Assembly: GCA_034359265.1 (NCBI GenBank) | Contig: CP136891.1 | Location: forward strand, 62,286,001 to 62,350,000 | Source: Canna indica | Taxonomy: Eukaryota > Streptophyta > Magnoliopsida > Zingiberales > Cannaceae | Reading direction: 5' to 3' | DNA: 64,000 nt | Shown: piece after piece, positions 23,340-35,600 of the stretch | Numbering within the stretch: position 1 is the first letter of the stretch | Layout of the letters: every line of letters starts with the position of its first letter | Notes under the pieces: model-generated | Databases searched by the model: none | Seen by the model: only the letters and a program-made list of their open reading frames with translations | What the model was told of the DNA's origin: nothing | Made by a program: the position numbers and the translations under genes

Positions 23340-24876
23340 ATGTCTGGTCGTGGTTATCGTCGCAGGAGAGCTTCGGAGTCTCCGATTGGTGAGACTCCTA
23401 CACTTACTCATGCTGTTGATCCTCCTGTTGTTGATCCTCATGCCGATGATACTGCCGAGGCTAGTACATCCAGACGCAGGCGGCCACGCGGGCCGAACAG
23501 GTGGCAGCCTCCACCAGCCACAGAGTCACGTAGATTTATTAGCGTGATTGGGGAGCGGTAATATATCATGAATTATGAATCATTACAAATTCATTATATC
23601 ATAATATAATATTAAAATTTATTTTTGTTGTGTAGGTTCGAGCAAGAAGAAGTGCCGAGGAGCATTTCTTCTACTATTCGACGATACATGCACGGGACAT
23701 GGCCTACGTGGTCTCACGTGCCTAGCGAGCACGTCGACATGTTATGGCGCGAGTTTGAGGCACGTATTATTTTTCTTTTTACATGCATGATGATTAATAT
23801 TGGTACTGATATTATTATTCTGCAGGCTCGCTATACATGGACTGAGGACCAAAGGCCCTTCATTTACGCTGCCTGGGAGGCTATTTCCCGGGCAAGGTAC
23901 AACGGGCAACTGGGGCAGGCCCGGTCCCAAGTGATGGCACGAGCTGGGACTACTAACATCGCGGAGACTCGGGGATACGGCCCCGATTGGATTACTCCGG
24001 ATATATGGGACCAGCTCGTGGGAATATGGTCGATGGATCGATGGCAGGAGGTTTCTAGGAATGCGGCTAGAAATCGCATGTCGAGGGGAGCAGCGCGTCA
24101 CACCGGCGGCTCTATTGCATTTGCAGTGCACGCGAACCGTATGGTAAGTATACCTTTTAATTATATATTTTATTTGTTACTATGTGTACTAATTAATGTA
24201 TTTGTTTTGTAAATGTAGACGACGGTGTCGGATGACGGGACTGTCCAGCGACCCTCCCCGATGGCGGTGTTTGAGCGGACTCACCGTCGAGCACATGGGA
24301 CGGGGGAGTACATCGACAACCGCGCTGCATACATTATGGTAACTATATATTTGTTTAAATTATTCATTATATATTTATAATTTAAGTTTTATGATAAATA
24401 TTAAACAAAAAATCAAACTCGAGTAGGAGACCTACAGCCAGACGGTGGTGCAGCGCGGGGGCACCCCCGAGGACTTTGACGCATCAACGTGGGTCGAGGC
24501 CGCAGGTGGCTGGGACCATGGCCACGTATATGGCTTTGCAGATAGTGGTCATGCGCGAGCCGTACTAGGGCCACTTGGGGCACCGACCCCTCCGGTCGCT
24601 GGTGAGCGGCCGTCCACCTTCAGATCCAGTTATGATCATAGTAGCATAATAAGGACTCTAGAGGAGACGGTCGCGCGTCAGAGTCAGATGATGGAGCGCC
24701 AGAGTCAGATGATGTCGGAGATGCATGCTATGCTACGCAACATGTCAGGTCATCCCGAAGCAGGCATCTCTTCGACATCATCTCATCCATCGTCCTCGAG
24801 TCAATCCACATCGGTGTACACTCAAGCACTCCAGACCCCGCCAAATGATCCAGGCCATCCTCCATCGTCATCGTGA
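23340..24876 (+). CDS. CACTA accessory protein (Transposase_24/TNPA-like), five exons
   Basis: Proposed exons are 23340-23557, 23636-23759, 23826-24143, 24219-24338 and 24427-24876; joined they stay in frame to the stop at 24876 (about 409 residues). Introns 1, 3 and 4 have GT-AG borders. Intron 2 would be a 66-nt GC-AG intron, or else is retained, since it is an in-frame open stretch. The core has SSTIRRYMHGTWPTW, REFEARYTWTEDQ, GPDWITPDIWDQLV, NAARNRMSRG, HTGGSIAFAVH and RRAHGTGEYI, the plant Ptta/En/Spm Transposase_24 layout. A Gln-rich heptad-like stretch (RQSQMMERQSQMM) could pair, and a Ser-rich tail follows. It starts 75 bp after the transposase stop. Such proteins bind the subterminal repeats. 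No break is visible. Confidence 0.85.
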
Positions 24877-25144
24877 GATTTTTTTTATATTGATTTTGTT
24901 ACTGAGATATTATACTTGTTTAATTTATTTTATTTGGATATTGATACTTCAATTTTGCATTTGAATAGTTTTTATACTATTGTGGATAATTATCAATATA
25001 AATATAATTGTTTTGATGTATATCTTGGTGTATTTGTGATGTGTGAATGAATGTGTGTATGAGTGTATGGGTGTGTGAGTTATGTATCAGATAATGTATC
25101 AATGTATCAATGGAAATTTGAAATTTTAATTTTTTTCGTTACCA

Positions 25145-25450
25145 GGTTCACATCATTAGCAACAGCTTTCCCACGGCCATCCGTGGGAAAGCCGTTGCTA
25201 AAAGTTTATCGAAAGCCGTTTATGATGACCTACAGCAACGGCTTAGAAACGGGCTTTTACTAACGGCGTTGCTACAGGCTCACTAGTCGTTGCTATTAAT
25301 TTTATCAACAATGGCTCCGCGTCCGTGGCAAAACCGTTGCTGATAATATTTTTAGCAACGACCCGAGCGGCCGTTGCTGATCCGTGGCTAAGTTATCAGC
25401 AACGTGATTTTCTACCACGGCTCCATTGCAATGGCGCCAGCCGTTGCTGA
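25145..25450. repeat. CACTA right subterminal repeats
   Basis: AGCAACGGCTT, GCCGTTGCTA and related words alternate in both orientations about ten times up to GCCGTTGCTGATG just inside the terminus. The array is equivalent to 2167-2545 in copy 2. 24880-25145 between it and the accessory gene is AT-rich and untranslated. Confidence 0.85.
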
Positions 25451-25473
25451 TGCCCATTTTTCTAGTAGTGAGT

Positions 25474-25896
25474 TCGGATAGGCGAATCCTGATTATTCCT
25501 GTGATTATTTAAGGAACAAATTCGGATGGGCGAATCCCGATTATTCATGCGCTATCTTTAAGGGTATAATTATAGGATAAGCTCGGATGCGTCAATCCCA
25601 ATTATCCTCATAATCCTTGAGTGTGATTTGTTGCCTTAGGACACGGGTAAGCTGAGACCTGTTGTACTTCATTGCTAAGTGAATTGGTTTGTCTTTGGGC
25701 ATGTGATGGTCAAAGGGCCTATTAGCTAGTCATAGCACTTGATGCATTATCCCTGTATGAGTTAGGTGCATTTATTCATTTATCTCTGTAGTTGATTTTT
25801 ATGGTGGGGGTTGGTAGAATCGATCACTGAGTTCTTTTGAACTCACCCGTTGTTTATTTCTATTTTTTTAACAGAGCCTGACCAGTGAGGTGGGCT
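25474..25896 (+). repeat. 5' LTR of element A, second part, 3'-truncated
   Basis: The LTR resumes at TTCGGATAGGCG after the CACTA element and runs to GACCAGTGAGGTGGGCT. There it joins the leader (ACGACCTAGAG) that normally follows the primer binding site. Compared with the 3' LTR, about 390 bp of LTR end plus the binding site is missing; a CT shared by both sides suggests end-joining. The tandem GGCGAATCC units are fewer here than in the 3' LTR. Confidence 0.85.
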
Positions 25897-27482
25897 ACGA
25901 CCTAGAGTTTTTTTACCATATAGGGCATTGCTAGCGTGTCAGTATATGGTAGGGTTGTGTTGTGAGATCAATGGGCTAATTAAGTCTGCACCTCAACGCG
26001 ACTTGTGGTTAAGTTTACTTAAAGATTTAGGGTAAATTAAATTATCTAATCTGCTATTTTCTTTTTAGGTAATTCTAGATTGATTGAGGCTTTTAATGCC
26101 GCATGGAGCGATAGTGGCAGTAACTCCATAGAGCACCGAGGCCGGGGCCGGGGCCGTGGGAAACCACCGTAGACCCGGGAAGATGTGGGATAGGATCCCA
26201 TGGTTGTACAGTTGCAAGCCCGTGTGGCTGAGCTGACTGAGGCACTCCGCAGGGAGCAAGAATTGAGGCAGCAGCCACAATCAGTGCCGGCAATACCAGA
26301 AGTACCGGAGGTGGTCGAGCCAGTGGCACCTATGGTCAGAGTTCCCGGAGCACCTACATATGCAGATTTTGTGAAATTCAGGTCACCAGAGTTTACAGGG
26401 ACTTATCAGTGGGTGGAGGTCACTAGTTTCCTTGGGGATTACTATGAGCTGTGTATAGAGCTCGGTTGTTCTTCTGAGACGACCGCTCGGATGATCGGGT
26501 TGCAGCTGAGAGGACCAACTAAGGATTGGCTTCACACCTAGAGGGACAGCAAAGTAGCAGGTGCGCCACCCCCTACCTGGGAGGAGTTCAGAGCTGCTAT
26601 AGTGGAGAAGTACCTGCAGTTGAGCATCCGGGATAAGCGGGAGAAAGAGTTCGAGCTACTGCGCCAGACTAGCAGTATGTCAGTAATGGACTATGAGATT
26701 GAGTTCACCTGACTCTCGAAGTACCATCCCACTTTGGTAGCCACAGAGACCGTCAGGGTCAAGAGGTTTGTTGAGGGGCTGAGGCCGCAGATCGCCAGAC
26801 TTATCCATTACAGGGAGGACACTTCTTTTGCTCGGGTTATAGATGAGGCGCTCCGGAAGGAGGCATTGGTACCGACAGACAAGAATGATGGACCCAAGAA
26901 GAAAAAGTTTCGGCTCCAGCACTCGGGGGGTCGGTCAGCTCACTTTGAGAGGACTCACACAACAGTAGATTCACGGCGGGGCGGAGGTCATAACATTCCA
27001 AATGCCGCATGGGCGACCAGGGGCGTCATCAGGAGGCTCGCAGCGGAGGCCTGAGCTGCAGTCGTGTAACCGATGTCACAGGAAGCACTGGGGAGCTTGC
27101 TGGGGATGTTCAGAGGTATGTCTTAGCTATGGGCGGGCTGGGCACTTCAGGAAGGATTGTCCCGGCAAAGGCAGTCAGCAGCCTGATCAGACTAGAGGGA
27201 AGACACCGATGTCACTAGGTTTCGTGTCTCAGAGGGGTCAGACTCAGGGAAGAGGTCAGCGAGCCGCATGTTCGGAGAAGCCCACTGCATGGGTGTTTGC
27301 TTTGAACCAAGAGAGGGCACTAAGGCATCTAGGGCAGTAGTGTTAGGTAACCTTGTTGTTGGTTCTGCTATTGCTTATGTTTTGTTTGATCCAGGTGCTA
27401 TGTATTCTATTGTATTTGCATTGTTTGCTGCTAAGTTGTTGGGGAAACCCTCTATGCTTGATTTGCCTTTTGTGGTGTCTAC
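25897..27482 (+). pseudogene. Element A gag and start of protease, broken
   Basis: After a leader, gag starts near 26075 with a EAFNAAWSDSGSNS-like block and an Arg/Gly-rich stretch. It continues with VVQLQARVAELTEALRREQE, SPEFTGTYQWVEVTSFLGDY, LQLRGPTKDW, PPPTWEEFRAAIVEKY and KRFVEGLRPQIARLIHYRED. The zinc knuckle reads CLSYGRAGHFRKDC, with the second Cys of the usual CCHC replaced by Tyr. Stops occur at about 26538 and 26709. Protease begins with VLFDPGAMYSIV and is then cut by the minus-strand gypsy array at 27483; it resumes at 40888. Confidence 0.9.
27478..27482. repeat. Target duplication TCTAC, left copy, of the gypsy array
   Basis: TCTAC precedes the inverted LTR end TGTCATGCCCC and recurs at 40883-40887 directly after the opposite LTR end GATATTACA. 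With the array and one copy removed, the protease frame of element A reads on without a shift. Confidence 0.95.
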
Positions 27483-27797
27483 TGTCATGCCCCAACTCAG
27501 GGTCCCGTGATCGGCCAGGGTATACGTGCCTATACCCCGAAGCCTAACCCATGCACATGCCAAAACAAATAGTGTAGCGAAAAGAAAACAACAAGTTTTA
27601 TTTTAAAGGAAAAGTGAATCAATAACAAGATTAATAACTCAGAAGTAAAGAAAATATGAAAATACGATTAGGTTCAACAGTTCAAAAGTTCAGTCAAATA
27701 AAACCTAAAATAATAACATAAATACCCTCAGGCTACAATGCCAAAACAAGCTAATACAAGTGCACGACACTACCAAAAGTAAAACTCGACTATGACC
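27483..27797 (-). repeat. Outer 3' LTR remnant of the array
   Basis: This 315-bp piece corresponds to the LTR end at 29846-30160, nearly identical through AAAACTCGACTA. It then breaks straight into RT-linker coding sequence; both sides share CCCCT at the joint, pointing to a microhomology deletion that removed most of pol and most of this LTR. Confidence 0.92.
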
Positions 27798-27798
27798 C

Positions 27799-29632
27799 CT
27801 GGCTGTAATTCGATCTCTCTCTCTGGAGATAATCCTGGCAACTCCTCAAGAAATACATTCAAGAACCCGCATACTACAGGTGTCCTCCCGATGTCTCTGG
27901 CTGCACCTCCACCTTCCTCTGCCACTGACACAAAGGCCAAAAATGACTGACACCCGCCAAAAAGTAACTTCCGGGCCTTAAGAGCTGATATCGCCATCAA
28001 CGGCTCACCCATTCCTTCACCCTAGAAGGTAAACTAGGGCATCCCGGGCTTACCGAAGGTCACAATCTTAGCCCTGCAATCAACTGATGTGAAAATGGTA
28101 TGCCAACCAGTCCATGCTCAATATCACATCAAGATCCAACATTGGCAGAAGTGTCAAATCAGCCATCAGCAAATGCCTACAAATGACTACCTTGCAGCCT
28201 TGAAAGGTTATCTCTGCCATCACAGAAATGCTTGTAGGCGTAGATACCACAAGGGGTAATTCAAGCACAGAAGATATCCCTAACAACTTAGCAGCAAACA
28301 AGGCATATACAAAAGAGTGTGTAGCACTCGGATCAAATAAGACATAAGAAACAAAAGAACCAACCATAATATTACCCGACACCACTGCCCTGGACGCCTC
28401 GGTGCCCTTTTGGTTCATAGCAAAAACCCGCTCAGCAGGCCTCTCTAAACCACTAGCTCGCTGGCCTCCTCCCTGAGTCTGACCCCTCTGAGCTACAAAA
28501 CCCACTGACATCGGTGCCTTCCCTCTGGTCTGATCATACTGCTGCTTACCCTTATTAGGGCAATCCTTTTTGAAGTGTCCAGACTGCCCACAGCTGAAAC
28601 ATCCATCTGATTGTCCCCAACAAGCCCTCCAGTGCCTCCGGTGGCATTGGTTACACTGCGGTAGCCCAGATTTCCGCTGCGGTCCTCCAGATGACGCTCC
28701 TGGTCCTCAAGCTTTGGAACTGTTATGACTTTCGTCCTGCGGTGGATTTGCTGTCCTGAAAGCCCCCTCTGAGTAAGCTGGCCGACCCCCGAATGGCTGG
28801 GGCCGAAACTTTTTCTTCTGGGGACCCTCATGCCTGTCTGTCTGTACCAGTGCCTCCTTCCGGAGCACCTCATCAATGACCTTGGCAAATGAAGTCTCCA
28901 CTGTCTAATGGATCAATCTGGCGATCTGCGGCCTTAGTCCCTCAACAAACCTCTTAACCCTGGCGGTTTCTATGGTTATCAAAGTGGAATGGTACTTTGA
29001 GAGGCATGTAAACTCCATCTCGTAATCTGTCACTAACATGCTACCCGTCTGACGCAACATCGCGAACTCCTTCGCCCGCCTGTCTCGGATGCTCATCGGT
29101 AGGTACTTCTCCACCATAGCAGCTTTAAACTCCTCCCAAGTAGGGGGCGGTGCATTCGCTGCTCAGCGGTCCCTCCACGTATGGATCCAATCCTTGGCCG
29201 GTCCTCTCAGCTGCAACCCGATCAGTCGATCGGTTGCCTCAGAAGAACAACCAAGCTCCTGGCACAACTCATAACAATCTCCCAGAAAACTAGTGATCTC
29301 CACCTGCTGATCTGTCCCCGTATACTCTGGTGGCCTGAATGCAACAAAATCAGCATTGGAAGGCGCTCTAGGGGCTCTCACCACTGGTGCCACTGGCTGA
29401 ACCACCTTCGGATCTACAGGTACTACCGGTACTGGCGGTGGCTGCTGTCTCAGCTCCTGTTCTCTGGGGAGTGCCTCTGTCAGCTCTACCACTCGGGCCT
29501 ATAGCTGAACAACCATGGGATCTGGTCCACCTCCTCCCGGGCCTACAGTGGTCTCCCTCGACCTCGGCCCCGGCCTCGGCGTTTAGTGGAGTTGCTATCA
29601 CTACCACTTCTTGCGGCATCAAAGGCCTCCAT
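27799..29632 (-). pseudogene. Array unit 1: gag and protease, 3'-deleted
   Basis: Gag would start at the ATG ending at 29632 (MEAFDAARSGSDSNST). It proceeds through VELTEALPREQELRQ, YADFVAFRPPEY-like and LQLRGPAKDW blocks, KRFVEGLRPQIARLIH, and an intact zinc knuckle with CFSCGQSGHFKKDC (about 28560-28610). Protease shows SYVLFDPSATHSFVYALF, where the usual Gly of the active-site turn is Ser, and ends DVILSMDWLAYHF. A further linker block (FGGCQSFLAFVSVAEEGGG) leads to the deletion near 27799. Stops and shifts are present, such as near 28900 and 28080. Confidence 0.9.
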
Positions 29633-29829
29633 CGATCTGAAAGCACTAGAAAGGAAATAATTCAAAATTAAGCAACTGAATTCACCCACTGTTTTGTAAA
29701 CTAAACCACAGGTCGCGCTGATGTGCAGACATAGCCCATTGATCTCATAGCATACCCCTATCGTATACTGACACACTAGCAGTGCCCTATACGGTGACAA
29801 CTCTAGGTCGTAGTTAGACCGAACCACAT

Positions 29830-29841
29830 GCTCTGATACCA
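29830..29841 (-). other. Primer binding site, initiator tRNA-Met
   Basis: On the minus strand TGGTATCAGAGC lies four bases after the LTR end TGACA. It complements the 3' end of plant initiator tRNA-Met, the usual primer of gypsy elements. It marks the LTR at 29846-32420 as the 5' LTR for unit 1. Confidence 0.92.
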
Positions 29842-29845
29842 ACTT

Positions 29846-32420
29846 TGTCACGCCCCAACTCAGGGTCCCGTGATCGGCCAGGGTATACGTGCCTATACCC
29901 CGAAGCCTAACCCATGCACATGCCAAAACTAATAGTGTAGCGAAAAGAAAACAACAAGTTTTATTTTAAAGGAAAAGTGAATCAATAACAAGATTAATAA
30001 CTCAGAAGTAAAGAAAATGCGGAAATACGATTAGGTTCAATAGTTCAAAAGTTCAGTCAAATAAAACCTGAAATAATAACATAAATGCCCTCAGGCTACA
30101 ATGCCAAAACAAGCTAATACAAGTGCATAACACTACCAAAAGTAAAACTCGACTACGACCCTAACTAGGACTGCTATGAGATACAACGACTCCTCTGCCC
30201 TCCAGCGACGCCAAGTGCATCGAACCCACCTCACCGGTCAGGCTCTGCAAAATAGAAATCACACGACAATGGGTGAGTTCAAAGAACTCAGCGAGCGACT
30301 TTATCCGCCCTCACAAAAAAACACAGAGATAATATAAATAAATTCTATCTCTAAAAAGGTCACGTCGCAAAAACGTGACTAGCTACCAGACCCGAAGGCC
30401 ATCCATGCCCACGGCATCTATCTCTTCAAAGAGATGTATGAGGCAAAAGCCCTACCATGCCCGAAGGCAACGCAACCTAAAAAAAAATGTGCATCAGGTC
30501 GAAGCCCTACCATACCCAAAGGCAACATCCCCATCACAAAGGTGCATCGGGTCGAATCCCTACCATGCCCAAAGGTAACATCACCATCAATGAGGTGCAT
30601 CGGGTCGAATCCCTACCATACCTAAAGGCAACATCACCATCAAGAGGTGCATCGGGTCAAATCCCTACCATGCCCAAAGGCAACACCACCATCAAGTGGT
30701 GCATCGGGTTGAATCCATACCATGCCTCAAGGCAACCGCACATATCAGAATAATCGAGAAAGACCCTCCGAATTTATCTTGTATGTTTGGTATTGACATC
30801 CAACCACCCGGGCGTAGCCCATAACCCGACTCCTAAATGAGCCGCTCCGCCATTCCTAAGGATATGGCGCATCAAGACTTAAGTCAAGATTCTTCTACGG
30901 TGTCCTAAGGGTGTCCTCACTATGAAGTGTCTCAACACTTCAAACCCGACCCTTACCCCTTAGACCCGCAACGTCATGAACCCGTGTGGTTTTATTTCAT
31001 GCATACATTGTAAGTTGGTTCTAACATATTATTCTCACCCTTAGACCCAATTTTAATAATAGAATTAAAATCTAGATCATCTCAATTAGGGTTTTGTTCT
31101 AGGATTTTGTTCTGCCCAGATGTGCTGTATATACCCAGAATCTACTCTTCAAAGTGTGTCCTATATTTCCAAACTATATTTTCTGGTCAAAACGATAGGT
31201 TACACAACTATAATCAAAGATCTACTCACATAATAACATAGAAATAAAAAATCAGCCCAGATTCAATAAACACCACATAAATTTCAGAAAGCTGAAATTT
31301 CCAACACAACATGAAATAAAATCCGAATTTTGCAGAATTAAATTCCTAAATTTCTAACATCACAGATTCATGTCATCAAGCCAATCATGCATACAATCTC
31401 ATAATTTTTATTCAATAAAAGCTAGCATATACATCAAGAATCCCTAACCAAGAATCAAGGAGATTAAATTAACTCTTTATCATCAAGAATATCTAGAATT
31501 CCAAGATGAGATTTACACCCAAGATTCACACGATTTAATTGTAAAATCACAAATCTTCCCTTAAATATAAATTCCATGATATGATATCAAAATTTGAGAT
31601 CTAAGCATGGCATAGAAACTCTGAAAATCTCAAGAACACAAAATAACATTACTGAAATCAAGAATCTTCAAGACGGCTTCAAGAAAATTCGAAGAAAACC
31701 CGAATAGGAGGGATAAAACCACTCACATTGATTAAAAAAATGATTTAGAGAAGAACTTTCAAGCGGCGATATCCAAATCCTGCCTCAAATGGGGTGGCTC
31801 TACTCAATCAAGGGAGAAAGAGGGGCGGCGGCTCCACTCAAGCCGACGGCTCCAAGAAGAGGAAGGAAGGAGGGGCGGCAGCTCCTCCTCAAGTCGGTTG
31901 CTCCAAGATGGGGAAAGAGAGAGGGGAAGAGGGGAGGATGGCTCGGTGGCAAGTCTTGAGGGCGGCGGCTCCAAGAAAGAGAAAGAATGGAGGGGCGGCT
32001 AGCGGCTTGGGCTGTCGGCTGGCTCCTCCTCTCACAATTGTGTGGCTCCAAAAGTTGGAGCCACAACCTAGGGGAGGGGGTTTTATAATTCCTCCTCAAC
32101 TCTAACCCTTCTAACCTTAGCCCAACTCGCATCCACTTAAGCCATGACCAACCCGCTAACCCGGTAACTTAATTAAATAACAAGCATCTAATTAAATGCA
32201 CCCACATATGCATAATTCATAATTATCCAAACACCACAATAATTAAAAATAATTCCAATCACTCAAATCTAATTTCATAAATTCATAAATTTATATTTTT
32301 CTTACCCGAGCTCGCAAGCTTGCTTCGGACCATGAGTCTACTCGGCTCGACCACGAACTAGTCCGCTAGGCTAGCAAACACACGCAACAGAATAATAAAT
32401 TAAATATCTAGGATATTACA
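29846..32420 (-). repeat. Array LTR shared by units 1 and 2
   Basis: This 2,575-bp LTR runs on the minus strand from TGTAATATCCTAG to GGGGCGTGACA. A polypurine tract precedes it and a primer binding site follows it, so it serves as 3' LTR of unit 2 and 5' LTR of unit 1. It carries a TATA box (32081-32087), GC-rich leader, tandem 52-bp repeats and an AT-rich body. The open frames at 30375-30753 and 31794-32132 are by-products of these repeats and the GC-rich block. Confidence 0.95.
30430..30735. repeat. 52-bp minisatellite inside the array LTR
   Basis: About six units begin GGTGCATCGGGTCGAATCCC, followed by TACCATGCCCAAAGGCAAC and a CATCACCATCAA spacer. Units differ at a few bases. The corresponding array at 37741-37995 has fewer units, so copy number changed after the LTRs duplicated. 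Confidence 0.88.
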
Positions 32421-35400
32421 ATCCTCCCTTGTTAAAGAAAATTCATCCTCGAATTTCAGAAAAGAATAAGAACTCACCGCATCATCAAATAATGAAGGAT
32501 AACGCTCCCTCATATCCCGCTCCACCTCCCAGGTGGCATCCTGGCCGGAATGGTGCTCCCATGTGACTTTAACCAAGGAAATCTCCTTGGATCTCAATTT
32601 CCGGATCTACCGGTCTAGCACCTCAACTGGCCGCTCCTCATAGGAAATTGCTAAGTCCACCTCCACTACGGTAGGCTCGATCACATGGGACTCATCCCGA
32701 ATATACCTCTTCAGCATAGACACGTGTAATACTGGATGTACTCGGTCCATACTAGGAGGTAGGGCCAACTCATAGGCCACGGCTCCCTTGCGCTTGAGAA
32801 TAGGAAATGACCCAATGAACCTAGGGCTTATCTTTCCTTTCTTACCAAACCTCATTACCCCTTTCATAGGGGACACCTTGAGGAACACCATGTCCCCCTC
32901 AGTAAACTCTACCTCCTTGGCCTTTCCATCCGCATACATATTTTGGCGACTTTGAGCTGCCAATAGCCTCTCTCTGATTTGCTTCACTTTTTCCACAACC
33001 TCCTCCACCAGATCAGGTCCTATCATAAGGGAATCTCCTGCCTCAAATCAGCCTACAGGCGACCTACACCTTCGTCCGTACAACACCTCAAAGGGGGTCA
33101 TCCCAATGCTATATACTGTGGTAGCTGTTATTATAAGCAAACTCAATCAAATGTAGGTATCTCTCCCAACTGCCCTCCAGTTCTAAGACACATGCCCTCA
33201 ACATATCCTCCAACATCTGAATAGTCTGCTCTGATTGACCATCCGTCTGAGGGTGAAATGCGGTACTGAACCGAACCAGAGTGCCCAACGCCTTCTGGAA
33301 GGACTGCCAAAATTGAGCCGTGAACTGAGTGCCCCGATCTGAGATAATCATATTTGGAACTCCATGATAAGCAACGATCTGATCCAAAAATAACCTCGCA
33401 TACTACTCGGCGAAAAAGGTCATCCTAACTAGTATGAAGTGCATTGACTTGGTTAGGCGATCCACCACTACCCAGATGGAGTCACTGCCATTTCCGAACT
33501 TTGGCAACCCAATCACGAAATCCATGGTTATCTTCTCCCATTTCCACTCTGGTACCCCTAAGTTCTAGAGCAACCCTGCCGACTTCAAATGCTCAGCCTT
33601 CACCTGCTGACACACTAAGCACTTAGACATGAACTCGACCACTTCGCTTTTCATGTCTTTCCACAAATAGTTCTGCCTGAGATCTCGGTACATCTTCGTG
33701 GCTCCCGAATGCGTAGTGTAGGTGGATCGATGAGCCATCTCCAGCACCTGCCTGCGAACCTCGGCCATATCTGGTACCACAATCTGGTTTTTAAACCTCA
33801 GGACGCCCTCCGAGCCCACATTGAACCCATTATCTGCATCTCCTCTCCTGGCCAAGTCCTTAGTGAATGCACAAAAAGCGTCATCTTCCTGTGCTGCCCG
33901 CAACATGTCAACCAACGCCGACTGCACTCTCAAGTGGGCCACTAGCGCACCTGATTCTGACACTGCCAAGACTGCTCCTCCATCCAAGCATAAGACCAAC
34001 TCTTGAGCCAACGGCCTCCTCTTGACCGCCAAATGTGCTAAGCTGCCCATAGATTTCCTACTCAACGCATCTGCCACCATGTTAGCCTTACCCGGATGGT
34101 ACATGATTGTGCAATCATAGTCCTTCAACAACTCCAGCCATCTTCTCTGCCTTAGGTTCAACTCCTTCTGGGTGAGCAAATACTAGAGGCTTTTGTGATC
34201 AGTATATATCTCACAAGACTCGTCATAAAGGTAGTGACGCCACAGCTTCAATGCGAACACCACCGCTACCCGCTCAAGGTCATGAGTTGGGTAATTCTTC
34301 TCGCCTTCAACTGCTTGGAGGCAAAGGCTATCACTTTGCCATTCTGCATCAGCACGCAACCCAAGCCGACTCAGGAAGCATCACAATAAACAATAAAACC
34401 TCCTGAACCCGAGGGTACTACTAAAACTGGTGCCGATGTCAAGCGGTCCTTGAGCTTTAGAAAGCTCTCTTCGCACTTACAGTCCCATTCGAACTTGACC
34501 TTCTTTTGGGTCAAGCGAGTCAATGGTGTTGCAATCCTGGAGAAATTCTTCATAAACTTTCTGTAGTACCCAGTCAACCCTAGAAAACTATGAATCTCTA
34601 AGACATTGGTCGACCTCTTCCAGTTCTGAACTGCCTCTTTCTTTTGCAGGGTCCATCTTTATTCCTTCCTTGGACACTACATGACCAAGAAACCCTACAC
34701 TCTCCAGCCAGAACTCGCACTTGGAAAATTTGGCATACAACCTGTGCTCCCTGAGAGTTTCCAGAACTATCCTCAAGTGCTCAGCATGCTCCTCCCTGCT
34801 CCTGGAATAAATCAAAATGTCATCAATGAATACAATCACAAACTTATCTCATTATTCCTTGAACACTGGATTCATCAGGTCCATAAATGCTGTAGGTGCA
34901 TTAGTCAGCCCGAATGACATCACCAGAAACTCAAAGTGCTCATACCTTGACCTGAAAGCAGTCTTAGGGACGTCACCATCCCAAATCCTCAACTGATGAT
35001 ACCCTGACCGCAGGTCAATCTTAGAAAACCACTGCGCTCCCTGAAGTTGATCAAATAAATCATCAATCCTGGGCAACAGGTACCGATTCTTCATTGTTGC
35101 CTTGTTAAGCTGCCGATAATCAATGCACATCTGCATGGACACATCATTCTTCTTTACAAAGAGCACTAGAGCACCCCAAGGCGAAACACTGGGGCGAATG
35201 AAACCCAGATCAAGCAGCTCCTACAGCTGGGACTTCAACTCCCTCAACTCAGCTAGTGTCATCCGAGATCGGCTTCACCCCTGGATGTAAATCGATACAG
35301 AATTCGATCTCTCTCTCTATAGGTAATCTTGGCAACTCCTCAAGAAATACATCTGAGAACTCGCATACTATAAGTGTCCTCCAGATGTCTCTGGCCACAC

Positions 35401-35600
35401 CTCCACCTTCCTCTGCCACTGACACAAAGGCCAAATATGACTGACACCCGCCAAAAAGTAACTTTCGGGCCTTAAGAGTTGATATCGCCATCAACGGCTC
35501 CCCCTTCCCTCATCCTGGAAGGTAAACTGGGGCATCCCGAGCTTACTAAAGGTCACAATCTTAGCCCTGTAATCAACTGAGGCAAAATAGTCTGCCAACC
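32421..35600 (-). pseudogene. Array unit 2: RT, RNase H, integrase and C-terminal tail, broken
   Basis: From the right: RT with [55 protein letters not shown] and the palm motif [12 protein letters not shown] (both Asp present); RNase H ([32 protein letters not shown]); integrase zinc finger ([27 protein letters not shown]), core with [18 protein letters not shown] and FHPQTDGQSEQTIQ. The tail reads LVKVTWEHHSGQDATWEVE, a chromodomain-like end that could guide integration. Stops at several sites (near 34855, 33560, 32610) and a frameshift near 34650 break it. A purine-rich tract (AAGGGAGGAT) at 32421-32431 precedes the LTR. Confidence 0.9.

Larger units (their letters stand above)
18411..25470 (+). 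mobile_element. Full-length CACTA (En/Spm) transposon, copy 1
   Basis: The 7,060-bp element starts CACTACTAGAAA and ends TTTCTAGTAGTG, with subterminal repeat arrays inside each end and a 3-bp target duplication. It encodes a TNP2-type transposase (with defects) and an accessory DNA-binding protein in five exons. All structural parts are present, so it may be mobilised in trans even if its transposase is dead. Confidence 0.96.

Noticed and set aside
23742..24131. 129-codon minus-strand frame
   Set aside because: Shadow of the accessory-protein exons on the plus strand.
30375..30753. CRISPR-like regular repeats and repeated peptide frames
   Set aside because: Units are contiguous imperfect tandem copies without unique spacers, inside a plant LTR; a minisatellite explains them.
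31794..32132. Open frames of 103 and 110 codons on opposite strands
   Set aside because: Same GC-rich LTR leader in the minus-strand array; mirrored frames reflect composition, not coding.
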